NCBI RefSeq assembly: GCF_001953635.1
Contig: NZ_MEJH01000003.1
Coordinates: forward strand, 921,697 to 985,696
Source of the DNA: Alteromonas abrolhosensis
GTDB taxonomy: Bacteria > Pseudomonadota > Gammaproteobacteria > Enterobacterales > Alteromonadaceae
Direction of reading: 5' to 3'
DNA: 64,000 nucleotides
Part shown: piece by piece, positions 29,889 to 39,022 of the stretch
Position numbering within the stretch: the stretch's first letter is position 1
How the letters are laid out: each line of letters starts with the position of its first letter
The notes under the pieces: model-generated
Databases searched by the model: none
The model's input: the letters and a program-made list of their open reading frames with translations, nothing else
Told to the model about the DNA's origin: nothing
Position numbers and translations under genes: made by a program

Positions 29889-30445
29889 GGCTGTTGCTCC
29901 ATTATCTGCGTTAGCTGTTGGCGGGCGCGGCTTACTCGCTTAGCGACGGCAGTCTCTTTGATACCTAACATATTAGCTATTTCCAGCTGACTGAAACCTT
30001 CTAAAAGCAATGCCAGTACCTGTCTGTACTTTAGTTCTAGCTGACGTAAGCCTGTCATGAGATCCATCGCATTTTCTTGTAACGTGGCATCCCGAGATGA
30101 GCTGGCGCTGGTTGTGTGAGAAGAATCAAACTCGCCGTCATGGGTAAACTCTTGACGCCGCTGCTCTTTAATCACGTGATCAACCGCCTTGTTATGCGCG
30201 ACTTTGGCAACAAACGTTTTCACACTTGCCTCACCGCGAAAGCCACTATCACTGTCTTTTGAGGCTCCTTCAAAAGCGCGCCAAACCGCCAGTGACATTT
30301 CTTGTATCAGCTCATCTTGAAGTGATTTATTAGCCTCAAATGTTGCCGCAATACGCGCCATGAGCGGCGCGTATTCACTAAGCAGTTTTTCTATTTGAAT
30401 GGTTTCTTTCACTGCATTTCCATTTTTATTATTTTTTAATTCCAC
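29885..30445 (-). CDS. ECF-type RNA polymerase sigma factor
   Basis: 186 residues with sigma region 2 (about 15-95: LMARIAATFEANKSLQDELIQEMSLAVWRAF, then VKTFVAKVAHNKAVDHVIKEQRR). A Ser/Thr-rich linker follows, then region 4 (about 125-180: LELKYRQVLALLLEGFSQLEIANMLGIKETAVAKRVSRAR helix-turn-helix). The start used is a GTG; an in-frame GTG at 30412 with a better GGAAA site is an alternative. The 3' end overlaps the membrane protein gene by TTGA, and a membrane protein gene lies 37 bp upstream, so the three genes look like one operon. The inducing signal is unknown. Confidence 0.87.
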   Translation of the reverse strand: MELKNNKNGNAVKETIQIEKLLSEYAPLMARIAATFEANKSLQDELIQEMSLAVWRAFEGASKDSDSGFRGEASVKTFVAKVAHNKAVDHVIKEQRRQEFTHDGEFDSSHTTSASSSRDATLQENAMDLMTGLRQLELKYRQVLALLLEGFSQLEIANMLGIKETAVAKRVSRARQQLTQIMEQQP

Positions 30446-30482
30446 GCTTTAAGTGAGCAGTTGAATTACGCTTCCTAGCTGA

Positions 30483-31190
30483 TTAGCGAAATAAGCGCTG
30501 GTAAGCAACAAAGCACATACATGAAACAATAGGGCCAAACACTAATCCCGACAATGCGAAAGTATAGGGCGCAAGTGCAACTGTTAAGAAAATCAGGGCA
30601 CCTATTATCAACATCGGCTTATAAGCGCCCACTACTGCAGCAATACTATTTGTAAAAGATGCTGGGATTGAGCGATGTTTTAAAATAAGCAACATAGGTA
30701 CAAATAAAAGCAGTAAATTTATTGGTGTTGCCGAGCCCATCATTAGCCCGACCTTCCAAGCGGGTACATCTACTACAACACCATTTGCTAACGCCGCCAC
30801 TGAATCTGCGCCCATTAACATAGCGCCAATTTGAAATTGGATCCACGCGATTACTGGCCCGGTCAAACTCCACAAGGCAACATTTGTCCATGAGCGCAGG
30901 GTTCCGCCCGACAATCTCAGCTTGTTATTTTCTGCTAAGTTGGCAATGGCCAGCCACATCACGGTAGCCAGAAGCGGACCTATCCATTTCGATATGCCTA
31001 GGCCAATTGGCCCTGCTAACGCTTGAATGAGCCCCGCGGCAAATAAGGTAACAAAAGAAAGCCCCAATAATTTAAAAGGCGCTTTTACGAAAAGCTGCCA
31101 ACCCTCTTTCAGCCATGTGAACGCTTCCTTCGCAGGAAGACTCTTGTTAGCTTGATGGTATGTTGCACTTGTTGAAGTTACCGTTGTCAT
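30483..31190 (-). CDS. Polytopic membrane protein (BPSS1780-like)
   Basis: 235 residues with about five to six hydrophobic segments. The pattern WLKEGWQLFVKAPFKLLGLSFVTLFAAGLIQAL at the N-terminus is like BPSS1780-family membrane proteins, whose function is unknown. It is the first gene of a minus-strand unit with the ECF sigma factor and its probable partner. GGATAAAAAC precedes the ATG. The family assignment is by eye; membrane location is clear. Confidence 0.65.
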   Translation of the reverse strand: MTTVTSTSATYHQANKSLPAKEAFTWLKEGWQLFVKAPFKLLGLSFVTLFAAGLIQALAGPIGLGISKWIGPLLATVMWLAIANLAENNKLRLSGGTLRSWTNVALWSLTGPVIAWIQFQIGAMLMGADSVAALANGVVVDVPAWKVGLMMGSATPINLLLLFVPMLLILKHRSIPASFTNSIAAVVGAYKPMLIIGALIFLTVALAPYTFALSGLVFGPIVSCMCFVAYQRLFR

Positions 31191-31563
31191 GTTTTTATCC
31201 TTTGCATTGCGTAAGCGTTAGTATTGAGTTTCACTGTTGTTTCATCCCAGCCTGCTACGCGTTAACTGCTTATCGTACAGTTGGGTTCATTGATTGATTT
31301 TTCCCCTATAGACGATAGCGATTGCAAAAACCTGACAAACTTTTTCAAAAAAAAGTAAGAAAAATAAAAAAACTTTTAGCGACAATTACTTATAAACGTT
31401 AAAGTCAATATCCCCACTGTTAAATTTGGCTTGAAGCTCAACTTTGTATGAGTAATTAGGGCCTTCTAAAAAAATAATCCCCCTACTTTCCTCTAGTACT
31501 TATATTTCAGGCAAAAAAAAGCCCGCTTAACTAAGCGGGCTTTCAAAAACTATCAGAAAAACA
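31191..31563. promoter_or_regulatory. Gap between tyrS end and the ECF operon start
   Basis: 373 bp. The right end (31512-31543) is the tyrS terminator. The left 200 bp are AT-rich with long A runs and should contain the minus-strand promoter of the membrane protein-sigma-anti-sigma unit, possibly autoregulated. No sigma-specific -35 (such as GAACTT) could be assigned with confidence. No gene is seen. Confidence 0.45.
31512..31543 (-). terminator. Intrinsic terminator of tyrS
   Basis: AAAGCCCGCTTA / TAAGCGGGCTTT stem with a short AC loop. In the minus direction it is followed by eight T, 20 bp past the tyrS stop. Confidence 0.92.
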
Positions 31564-32763
31564 TTAGGCTAGTGTAATACGCGCAAACTTGCGTTTACCC
31601 ACCTGATACACATTTTCACCTTTTTCGGTGATTACTAAGCGGGTGTCTTCCACTTTGTCGCCGTTAATTTTTACTGCGCCTTGCTTAATCATGCGCATAG
31701 CATCTGAAGTCGAACCTACAAGGTTAGCTTCTTTCAACAAGTTACCAATGGCAATACCGTCATCGCTTAATGCAATTTCAAGCTCAGGCATGTCGTCAGG
31801 AATAGCATTTTTCTGGAAACGTTGAATAAAGTCCTGATGCGCGCCTTCTGCTGCTGCGTCGTCATGGAAACGTGCAATAATTTCTTTCGCCAGCATGATT
31901 TTGATATCACGTGGGTTTTCACCGTTTGCAACGCGAGTTTTAAGTTCAGCAATCTCTTCTAGCGGACGGAAGCTTAGAAGATCATAGTAACGCCACATCA
32001 AATCATCAGAAATAGACATCACTTTACCAAACATGTCGTTTGGCGCGTCTGTAATACCAATGTAGTTGTTCAAAGACTTAGACATCTTCTGAACACCATC
32101 TAGACCTTCAAGAAGCGGTACCATCACAATAGACTGTTGAGTGAGTCCTTGCTCTTTTTGAAGCTCACGACCCATTAGTAAGTTAAAGCGCTGGTCTGTA
32201 CCACCTAATTCAACATCAGATTTAAGCGCTACCGAGTCCCAACCTTGCACCAACGGGTACAGGAACTCATGAATAGCAATTGGCTGACCGTTGTTATAAC
32301 GCTTTTTAAAGTCATCACGCTCTAGCATACGAGCAACCGTCTGACTTGCAGCAAGTTTGATCATGCCCGCCGCACCCAGGTCGTCCATCCACTCAGAGTT
32401 AAAACGTATTTCCGTTTTATCTTCGTCAAGGATCTTGAACACCTGTTCTTGATACGTTTTCGCGTTCTCTAATACCTGTTCTTTACTTAAAGGCTTGCGT
32501 GTTACATTTTTACCTGTAGGATCGCCAATTAGGCCAGTAAAATCGCCAATAAGAAAAACAACTTTGTGGCCTAGTTGCTGAAATGTACGCAACTTGTTGA
32601 TCAACACAGTGTGACCAAGATGCAGATCAGGCGCAGTTGGATCAAAACCCGCTTTGATAGTAAGGGTTTTGCCGGATTTTAGTTTTTCAATTAAATCCTC
32701 TTCGGGGAGTATTTCATCAACGCCCCGTTTAATCTCAGCTAGCGCTGTTTGCCAATCTTTCAT
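31564..32763 (-). CDS. tyrS: Tyrosyl-tRNA synthetase
   Basis: Class I aminoacyl-tRNA synthetase that charges tRNA-Tyr; 399 residues. The HIGH motif appears as HLGH ([14 protein letters not shown], about 41-52) and KMSKS is intact ([14 protein letters not shown], about 228). A C-terminal S4 RNA-binding domain covers about 335-395 ([17 protein letters not shown]). The length and the N-terminal sequence [25 protein letters not shown] fit the TyrZ/TyrS2-like subgroup found in many gammaproteobacteria. It is divergent from the M23 peptidase gene and ends at a strong terminator. Confidence 0.97.
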   Translation of the reverse strand: MKDWQTALAEIKRGVDEILPEEDLIEKLKSGKTLTIKAGFDPTAPDLHLGHTVLINKLRTFQQLGHKVVFLIGDFTGLIGDPTGKNVTRKPLSKEQVLENAKTYQEQVFKILDEDKTEIRFNSEWMDDLGAAGMIKLAASQTVARMLERDDFKKRYNNGQPIAIHEFLYPLVQGWDSVALKSDVELGGTDQRFNLLMGRELQKEQGLTQQSIVMVPLLEGLDGVQKMSKSLNNYIGITDAPNDMFGKVMSISDDLMWRYYDLLSFRPLEEIAELKTRVANGENPRDIKIMLAKEIIARFHDDAAAEGAHQDFIQRFQKNAIPDDMPELEIALSDDGIAIGNLLKEANLVGSTSDAMRMIKQGAVKINGDKVEDTRLVITEKGENVYQVGKRKFARITLA

Positions 32764-33065
32764 TTGTACGTCACACTCTTAAAAAAACTGTATATTCAAT
32801 ATTGGCGGGCATTTTACGCGTACAACGGAACCATTAAAAGGTTTGCGCGTCAAAAAACGGATTACAAACAGTCATGTTGTTAAACCCAACAGCTTTTAAC
32901 GTTAATTCAGAGTACTGAATTAACGTGGACTCAAGAGATAATCTCGACGATAAGAGCTATTGGGTGTAACAATTTGCGCTAACAATATAATGAGAAAAGT
33001 TGCATTTTTGAGCAACGTATGTGAAATAGTGTTGTGCACATAACATTTCTCAGGTGGGCAGTAGT
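32764..33065. promoter_or_regulatory. Divergent promoter region tyrS / M23 peptidase
   Basis: 302 bp between divergent genes. At 32899-32926 it holds a perfect inverted repeat with 12-bp arms, ACGTTAATTCAG / CTGAATTAACGT, and a 4-bp centre, AGTA. This looks like an operator or a strong hairpin. The remainder is AT-rich promoter-like DNA. No T-box or other known leader is recognised upstream of tyrS. Confidence 0.6.
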
Positions 33066-34391
33066 ATGAGAAAGAAATTAGACGCTTCTAAAGCGCTCAA
33101 TTTATTTAAAAAATTACCGAAACAGCACAGAACTGGGTTAGCAGTAGCTAGCTTATTTCTGGGTGGGCTTATTCTTTTTCCAAGTGAACCAGTAGAAGCC
33201 AGTCGCCATCAAGAAGCACACATTCTGGATGCGGGCGTCCGCTATCCGGTGGAGCTTCATATTGCACCGTCAACCAACGTATTTTCTGGTGAAGAAGAAT
33301 CTTCATGGCAGACGTACAAGGTGCGCAGTGGCGATACATTAGCAAAACTATTTAAGCGTGCTGGCTTCACTTCGCGTGACGTATATAACGTAACGCAGGC
33401 AGGTGAGCTTACGAAAACGCTGGTTACTTTATTGCCTGGCGATGAACTTTCGTTTAAAGCAAATAAAGACGGCAGCTTCGGCGAGTTGAAGTACAAATTG
33501 TCTTCGACTGAAACCCTGTTTGTACGTCCAGAATCGTCGGATGAGAACAGCGCCTTAACCGCTGAGCTTGAAAAGCGAGATGTAGACATTCGCTACAACT
33601 TCGCCCAAGGTGAAATTCACTCAAGTTTTTGGAATGCCGCCAGTGAAGCAGGTTTAACCAGCAATCAAATTATGAATTTGGCTGGCATTTTCGGCTGGGA
33701 TATCGACTTCGCTATTGAGATCCGATCTGGCGATACGTTTAACGTAGTATTCGAAGAGCAGTACATTGATGGTGAATTTGTCGGTTACGGCGACATCGTA
33801 GCAGCGGAATTTACCAACCAAGGCGAGCATTTTAGTGCTATTCTTCACGAAGATGGCACATACTACACGCCTGAAGGGCGCAGTATGCGTAAGAGCTTCC
33901 TGCGTGCGCCAGTGAATTTTAGATATGTAAGCTCTAACTTCACAAAAGCTCGCTTCCACCCAGTGCAAAAGCGTTGGAAAGCGCACCGCGGTACAGATTA
34001 CGTTGCTGCGGTTGGTACGCCAATTATGGCTGCGGGTGACGGTAAAGTAATTAAAGCGGGATACGATAAATATAACGGTCACCATGTTTTCATTCAGCAT
34101 GGCGAGAAATACACGACCAAATATCTTCACTTTAAGAAGCGTGCAGTGAAAGTGGGAGATACGGTTAAGCAAGGCCAAACCGTGGGCTATTTAGGTAGTT
34201 CAGGTATGGTTACTGGCGCCCATCTTCACTACGAGTTCTTAGTGGATGGTGTTCACCGAAACCCTCGTACGGTAGAGCTACCGAAGGCGCTTCCTATTGC
34301 TAAGGAAGAGAAAGAAAGATTTATGGAAATAGCCGCAATACGCCAAGAGCAGCTAGATAATAACAAGCGCATTATGCTTGCGATGCAATAG
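33066..34391 (+). CDS. M23 peptidase, MepM-like murein DD-endopeptidase
   Basis: Envelope murein hydrolase predicted to cut peptide cross-links; 441 residues. It has a positively charged N-terminus and one membrane-spanning segment (about 25-45), an OapA/LysM-like domain (about 83-130: YKVRSGDTLAKLFKRAGF), a central domain and a C-terminal LytM/M23 domain (about 305-410). The zinc ligands are in HRGTDYVAA (HxxxD), TKYLHF and AHLHYEF (HxH). The ATG at 33066 is chosen because AGGTGG is 8 nt upstream; a GTG at 33054 is the alternative. anmK follows after 10 bp, linking wall turnover and recycling. Confidence 0.93.
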   Translation: MRKKLDASKALNLFKKLPKQHRTGLAVASLFLGGLILFPSEPVEASRHQEAHILDAGVRYPVELHIAPSTNVFSGEEESSWQTYKVRSGDTLAKLFKRAGFTSRDVYNVTQAGELTKTLVTLLPGDELSFKANKDGSFGELKYKLSSTETLFVRPESSDENSALTAELEKRDVDIRYNFAQGEIHSSFWNAASEAGLTSNQIMNLAGIFGWDIDFAIEIRSGDTFNVVFEEQYIDGEFVGYGDIVAAEFTNQGEHFSAILHEDGTYYTPEGRSMRKSFLRAPVNFRYVSSNFTKARFHPVQKRWKAHRGTDYVAAVGTPIMAAGDGKVIKAGYDKYNGHHVFIQHGEKYTTKYLHFKKRAVKVGDTVKQGQTVGYLGSSGMVTGAHLHYEFLVDGVHRNPRTVELPKALPIAKEEKERFMEIAAIRQEQLDNNKRIMLAMQ

Positions 34392-34401
34392 CGGCGACTA
34401 G

Positions 34402-35604
34402 ATGGCAAAATATATTGGCCTGATGTCAGGTACTAGCATGGACGGCGTCGACGCCGTCCTATGCGATATTTCACATACGTCTTGTACTACCCTCGCCGCC
34501 CATTCAATTCCTTATTCTGCCGAATTACTTACTGCACTCAATGCACTATGTAGTGAAGGTCCTGATGAACTTAATAGTTTAGCCATCGCTGATAGACTGG
34601 TTGCTGAAACCTTTGCAAAGGTCACCTTAGCGCTGCTTGAGAAAAACAACCTACGTCCCTCGGACATTACGGCTATCGGCTCGCACGGCCAAACCGTGCG
34701 TCACCACCCGAATTCCGATGTATTGTCAGCACACTTTGCAGAATCATCCATACGCGGCTTCACCTGTCAGATAGGCGATCCTAATACCATCGCTGTTCTT
34801 ACCGGCATTGACGTTATTGCCGACTTTAGGCGCAAAGATATTGCCCTTGGTGGTCAGGGTGCTCCCTTAGTTCCCGCTTTTCACAATGCAGTATTTGCCA
34901 GTGATGATAAACACCGAGCACTCGTTAACATTGGCGGTATAGCAAACGTTTCACTGCTTGCGCCAAAACAAGATGCTTCGCCACCTAAAGGGTTTGATAC
35001 CGGACCAGGTAACACCTTGATGGATCAGTGGATAAGCCTTCATTTAAATAAAAGCTTTGATAAAGACGGAGCATGGGCGGCGTCAGGGCATTGTCACTCA
35101 GGTCTGTTAGACAGGCTCTTACTGGATGATTACTTTGCTGTGACTGCGCCTAAAAGTACTGGCAGAGAGTATTTCAATATCAATTGGTTAAGCAATGCGC
35201 TTGCCGATTACTTCCCTTCTAGTGCAGAGCTACAAAGCGAAGAAAAGAACAATAATTTAGCCCCTAAAGACGTGCAAGCAACCTTACTTTCGCTAACAGG
35301 TAGCACTATCGCTCAGGAAATTGCGAAGCATTTACCTAAAACGAATAGAGAAGGCGCAAAAAGCGAAGTGATAGTGTGTGGCGGTGGCGCATTCAACAAA
35401 GCATTGATGCATAACCTGAGCAATGCGTTAAGCGATTATGTAGTAACAGACAGCCATGCTCTGGGCATCCATCCACAGCACGTTGAAGGCGCAGCATTTG
35501 CGTGGTTTGCACATGCGTATATGAATGATATTCCAGGCAACGTGCCTGAAGTCACAGGGGCTTCGAAAGCCACGGTACTCGGAGCGTTATATAAAAAAGC
35601 GTAA
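34402..35604 (+). CDS. anmK: Anhydro-N-acetylmuramic acid kinase
   Basis: Phosphorylates and opens 1,6-anhydroMurNAc released during murein turnover to give MurNAc-6-phosphate. The 400 residues include the N-terminal signature YIGLMSGTSMDGVDAVL, IGSHGQTVRHHP, DVIADFRRKDIALGGQGAPLVPAFH with the catalytic Asp, and FDTGPGNTLMD. It lies 10 bp after the M23 endopeptidase gene, a common gammaproteobacterial pairing. Its 3' end is part of a bidirectional terminator. Confidence 0.97.
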   Translation: MAKYIGLMSGTSMDGVDAVLCDISHTSCTTLAAHSIPYSAELLTALNALCSEGPDELNSLAIADRLVAETFAKVTLALLEKNNLRPSDITAIGSHGQTVRHHPNSDVLSAHFAESSIRGFTCQIGDPNTIAVLTGIDVIADFRRKDIALGGQGAPLVPAFHNAVFASDDKHRALVNIGGIANVSLLAPKQDASPPKGFDTGPGNTLMDQWISLHLNKSFDKDGAWAASGHCHSGLLDRLLLDDYFAVTAPKSTGREYFNINWLSNALADYFPSSAELQSEEKNNNLAPKDVQATLLSLTGSTIAQEIAKHLPKTNREGAKSEVIVCGGGAFNKALMHNLSNALSDYVVTDSHALGIHPQHVEGAAFAWFAHAYMNDIPGNVPEVTGASKATVLGALYKKA

Positions 35605-35637
35605 GGGCGACAGGCTATCGCCCTCAAACGCTTTTTT
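35593..35637. terminator. Bidirectional terminator between anmK and nhaD
   Basis: Outer arms AAAAAAGCG / CGCTTTTTT enclose an inner GGGCGA / TCGCCC stem. T runs lie on both strands and the left arm overlaps the anmK 3' end. It serves the two convergent genes. Confidence 0.85.
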
Positions 35638-35667
35638 GGCTCAGTCTATAAATGCCACTTCACCACT

Positions 35668-36921
35668 TTAACTTGCGGAAACAAACATATTCGCCATCAC
35701 CAGTACCAACGTGTACCCCACACTATAGGCGGCAAGAAGAAGCAACGCGAATTTGCCGTATTTGGCAAACGTCAGGCCCTTTACCTTACTCATAGTAACT
35801 ATGCCTGCTGACGAGCCGATAATAAGTAACGATCCACCTACGCCTACTGCATACGTGAACGCCATCCACTCGGCCGTCGACATGGCAATGTCCGCTTTTA
35901 ACAACGCAGCAGTTAACGGCACATTGTCTATCATGGAAGACAGCACACCCATCACAAAGTTCGCCCCTGTTGAAGGCATTACGCTGTATACATGCAACAG
36001 TGCGCCCAACGCGTCAATATGGTCAAGCATACCAACCAACAACAATACGCCAAGGAAAAACAGAAGCGTGTCGAATTCTATTAGGCGAATATAGTCCAAG
36101 ATAGGATCGTCATACTCTTCTTCGCCCATAAAGGTTGCGACTAAGAACATAACCGCCATACCCGCTAAAAACGACAGCATAGGTGGGATGGCAAAAAGTA
36201 CATTGGCGATTAACGTCAGCACAATGGTAGATAAGAATATTCCCGCAATAACGTAATCAACTCGCCTAAGTTCATGGCGTGTCTTTTTAATTTTTACCGT
36301 ACCATTCATACCTATACTCAACAGTAATGCTAAAAATAGTACTGCGGTAAGCGAAGGAAAAATCAGCAGGAGCAGCTGAGTTATAGTGACCTTTTCATCT
36401 AAGAAAATCATCAGCGTGGTCACATCGCCGGTTATTAGCGACACGCCCCCAGAGTTCACAGCAAACACCACCAGCACCGCAAATCGCATAGTTTGATTGA
36501 AGGGTAAGCCCAAGGATAAAACCATGGCAATAGACACCAAGGTCGCTGTGATGTTGTCAGCTAATGAGGAGAAGCAAAAACTAAAAATAGCGGTAAAGAA
36601 AATGAGTTTTTTGAGGGTTATTTTTTGCGGCATGATAATGTTTAACATGTTTTCAATCATACCTTTGCGGTTAAGGTAAGCAACGAAAGTCATTGCCGCC
36701 ACAAGGAATAACCAGAGGGTGGATATTTCGCTTATGTTTTCTATGAGGTGTTCATTAAGCTCTGCTAGGTGAGGGCCCCTATTCGCATCTATGAAAAGAA
36801 GGATCCATGCGAATGTTCCGAAAAAAAGTGTGGTTTTGGCCTTATTCACGTGTAGCACTTCTTCAAATACTACGCCCAATAATGCCATTACCGCTATGCC
36901 AATGAGCACATAGTCCAGCAT
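35668..36921 (-). CDS. nhaD: NhaD-type Na+/H+ antiporter
   Basis: Inner-membrane sodium:proton antiporter of the ion-transporter (ArsB/NhaD) superfamily; 417 residues, about 12 hydrophobic segments. NhaD landmarks: FFTAIFSFCFSSLADNITATLVSIAMVLSL and VLSSMIDNVPLTAALLKADI. The latter has the conserved D-N-V-P that mirrors the ADN of the first repeat. Start: an ATG after GGGAG; an in-frame TTG five codons upstream is ignored. It fits a marine lifestyle. It is monocistronic and convergent with anmK. Confidence 0.92.
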   Translation of the reverse strand: MLDYVLIGIAVMALLGVVFEEVLHVNKAKTTLFFGTFAWILLFIDANRGPHLAELNEHLIENISEISTLWLFLVAAMTFVAYLNRKGMIENMLNIIMPQKITLKKLIFFTAIFSFCFSSLADNITATLVSIAMVLSLGLPFNQTMRFAVLVVFAVNSGGVSLITGDVTTLMIFLDEKVTITQLLLLIFPSLTAVLFLALLLSIGMNGTVKIKKTRHELRRVDYVIAGIFLSTIVLTLIANVLFAIPPMLSFLAGMAVMFLVATFMGEEEYDDPILDYIRLIEFDTLLFFLGVLLLVGMLDHIDALGALLHVYSVMPSTGANFVMGVLSSMIDNVPLTAALLKADIAMSTAEWMAFTYAVGVGGSLLIIGSSAGIVTMSKVKGLTFAKYGKFALLLLAAYSVGYTLVLVMANMFVSAS

Positions 36922-37130
36922 ACGTTTTACTCCCAAATTGTCAGGGGTGAATTATACGATTGCTGTTCATGCATTAGCAGGTGTTCTGCGCCATAAAAGG
37001 GGATAAATCAGTTATATTCAACATGCACTAAACTGATGAAAATAAAGTGAAAAAATGCTGTTAATAAATTGAGTGGATTTTTTAAGAGATGGGAGATTTC
37101 CTGCACTTGTAACTAGTGCTCTTAAAAAAT

Positions 37131-37162
37131 AAAAAAGGGCCAATAATATAATTATTGGCCCT
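37131..37162 (-). terminator. Intrinsic terminator of the FucP-like permease gene
   Basis: GGGCCAATAAT / ATTATTGGCCC stem; in the minus direction it is followed by a T run. It lies 20 bp past the permease stop. Confidence 0.9.
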
Positions 37163-37181
37163 CAGAAGTTACATCTAAAAG

Positions 37182-38519
37182 CTATTTAGCTATTCCCATT
37201 TCCATTTCTTTAAGCGTTTCAGTGCCTGTTGCTAAAGGGGATTTAACACTGCTCTTTTTAGCGCGCATATCGAAATAGCCGTAGCCACCTACAAGCAAGA
37301 AGCAAATGGCTGGAACAACATAAGAGACAACTACACCTGCACTATCGATAATGGCGGCTTGGAACAGCGGCATAATGGCTCCACCAAGAATAGCCATTAC
37401 AAGACCTGCTGCGCCTAGTTTGGTGTCATCTCCCAGTCCTTCCAGTGCAATACCGTAAATCGTAGGGAACATTAGCGACAAACATGCAGAAATAGATACC
37501 AATGCTATCACGCCTGCTAAATTGGGTGACTGTGTCATAAAGATACATAGCGCCATGGCAATAAGTGACATGATCATTAGCAGTCTAGCTGGGTAGAGAT
37601 ACTGCATAGCCCACGTCATCACGAAGCGAGAAATTAGAAATACAATCATGCTGTATTGTAAAATTTCACCACCACTCACTTCGTTGCCACCTGTCGCTTT
37701 CATTGCATATTGGATGGTGAAGGTCCACACGCACGTTTGTGCTCCGACGTTAAAGAACTGAGCCAACACGCCAAACCGATAATGCCTGTTGGCAACCAAG
37801 CGCTTAAGCGATGCACCCAACTTTACGTCTTCCACGCTAGACTCAACCGATTCTTGAATTGGCGCTTTAATTAGGAAAATTGCAACCCAAACCAAAACTA
37901 GTACACACGCCATACCTACATAAGGAAGCATTACCGCATCAAGCTCAGCCCCTATCACGTTTTTAAGCTCGCTTACCGACATGGCGGCACGCTCTTGTGC
38001 AGATGCCTGATTCAGGTTTGGCAATATAAGCGTTGCAGCCAAAAACACACCTAAATTAGTACCAACAGGATTAAATGCTTGAGCTAGATTTAAACGGCGT
38101 GTCGCGCTTTTTTGATTTCCCATCGCCATGACGTAAGGGTTCGCCGACGTTTCAAGAATGGATAAACCACCGGCTAGTACAAAGAGTGCCGCAAGGAAAA
38201 AGCCGTAAGTCATGGTTTGGCTTGCAGGGTAAAACAAGAATGCCCCCGCAGCCGCGCAGCCCAGTCCGGTTAATACACCTGTTTTATAAGAAAAGCGCTT
38301 ATTTATAAAAGCAGCAGGAATGGCTAAGCAAAAATACGCGCCATAGTAGGCAAATTGAACCAGTGCCGATTGCAAAGATGACATGGTAAATATTTTACTA
38401 AAAACTTTAACCAAGGGATCTGTCATATTGGCAGCCACACCCCATGCAGCAAAGCAAATCGTTAACAATACAAAGGGAATCAGTGTGTCTTTGGAAACCA
38501 AAGGGGCGTTGTTTTTCAT
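37182..38519 (-). CDS. FucP-family sugar:H+ symporter (MFS)
   Basis: 445-residue 12-helix major facilitator of the fucose/glucose/galactose permease family. The two acidic residues used for coupling in E. coli FucP have counterparts here: Asp in AANMTDPLVKVF (helix 1) and Glu in SILETSANPYVMAMG (helix 4). The family segment NLAQAFNPVGTNLGVFL is also present. It is divergent from an OprB-type porin, so a shared regulator of sugar uptake is likely. No sugar kinase or isomerase is adjacent, so the sugar is open (glucose, galactose, fucose or an oligosaccharide unit). Confidence 0.88.
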   Translation of the reverse strand: MKNNAPLVSKDTLIPFVLLTICFAAWGVAANMTDPLVKVFSKIFTMSSLQSALVQFAYYGAYFCLAIPAAFINKRFSYKTGVLTGLGCAAAGAFLFYPASQTMTYGFFLAALFVLAGGLSILETSANPYVMAMGNQKSATRRLNLAQAFNPVGTNLGVFLAATLILPNLNQASAQERAAMSVSELKNVIGAELDAVMLPYVGMACVLVLVWVAIFLIKAPIQESVESSVEDVKLGASLKRLVANRHYRFGVLAQFFNVGAQTCVWTFTIQYAMKATGGNEVSGGEILQYSMIVFLISRFVMTWAMQYLYPARLLMIMSLIAMALCIFMTQSPNLAGVIALVSISACLSLMFPTIYGIALEGLGDDTKLGAAGLVMAILGGAIMPLFQAAIIDSAGVVVSYVVPAICFLLVGGYGYFDMRAKKSSVKSPLATGTETLKEMEMGIAK

Positions 38520-39022
38520 AAGAACGGCCTTTCGCTTGTAAATAATTAGTTAACCAATTTAAGCATTGCTCATTTGCCCTGTCAATAAATCAATTTAATT
38601 TACTTAATGCGAATTACGCTAAAATTTATACTTTATGTTTAGACGCTCATTAACACATCGCTAAAGGGTTTTCCTTGCTGGTCTGCGCGTGAGCAATAAA
38701 ATCACTAATAGTCAATAAGATAGGAACACAAACAAGGTTAACTTAAAGCTTTTTCAATCTCTTATATTCTTCGGATCTCACCCTTATCTCATTAACCAAA
38801 AACCTACAAGTTGCAAAATATTATTAAATAAACAAGGTTGATTTAATTTACAAGGTTCGTTAGATTTCGTTCAAAACAATCGTATGTTAACGCCTTGTAA
38901 CGTGTTCCACACACTGATTTATCAAGCATCAACAAGGGGTTAGCAACAAACGCGCAGATGATATCAGTCCCCCGTTAAAGACAAATGGAGACTGATAAGC
39001 ATTTTTTATTGAGAGAAGAACG
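38520..39022. promoter_or_regulatory. Divergent promoter region, sugar permease / porin
   Basis: 503 bp, AT-rich. It contains three direct copies of ACAAGGTT (38732-38739, 38832-38839, 38850-38857), the last two 18 bp apart. A GTTAAC-containing palindromic stretch lies near the permease start (TTAGTTAACCAATTTAA). These look like binding sites for a shared transcription factor. No gene is seen. Confidence 0.5.

Noticed and set aside
29708..29914. Plus-strand open frame rich in Leu/Arg/Tyr repeats
   Set aside because: It is the 21-bp tandem repeat read on the wrong strand.
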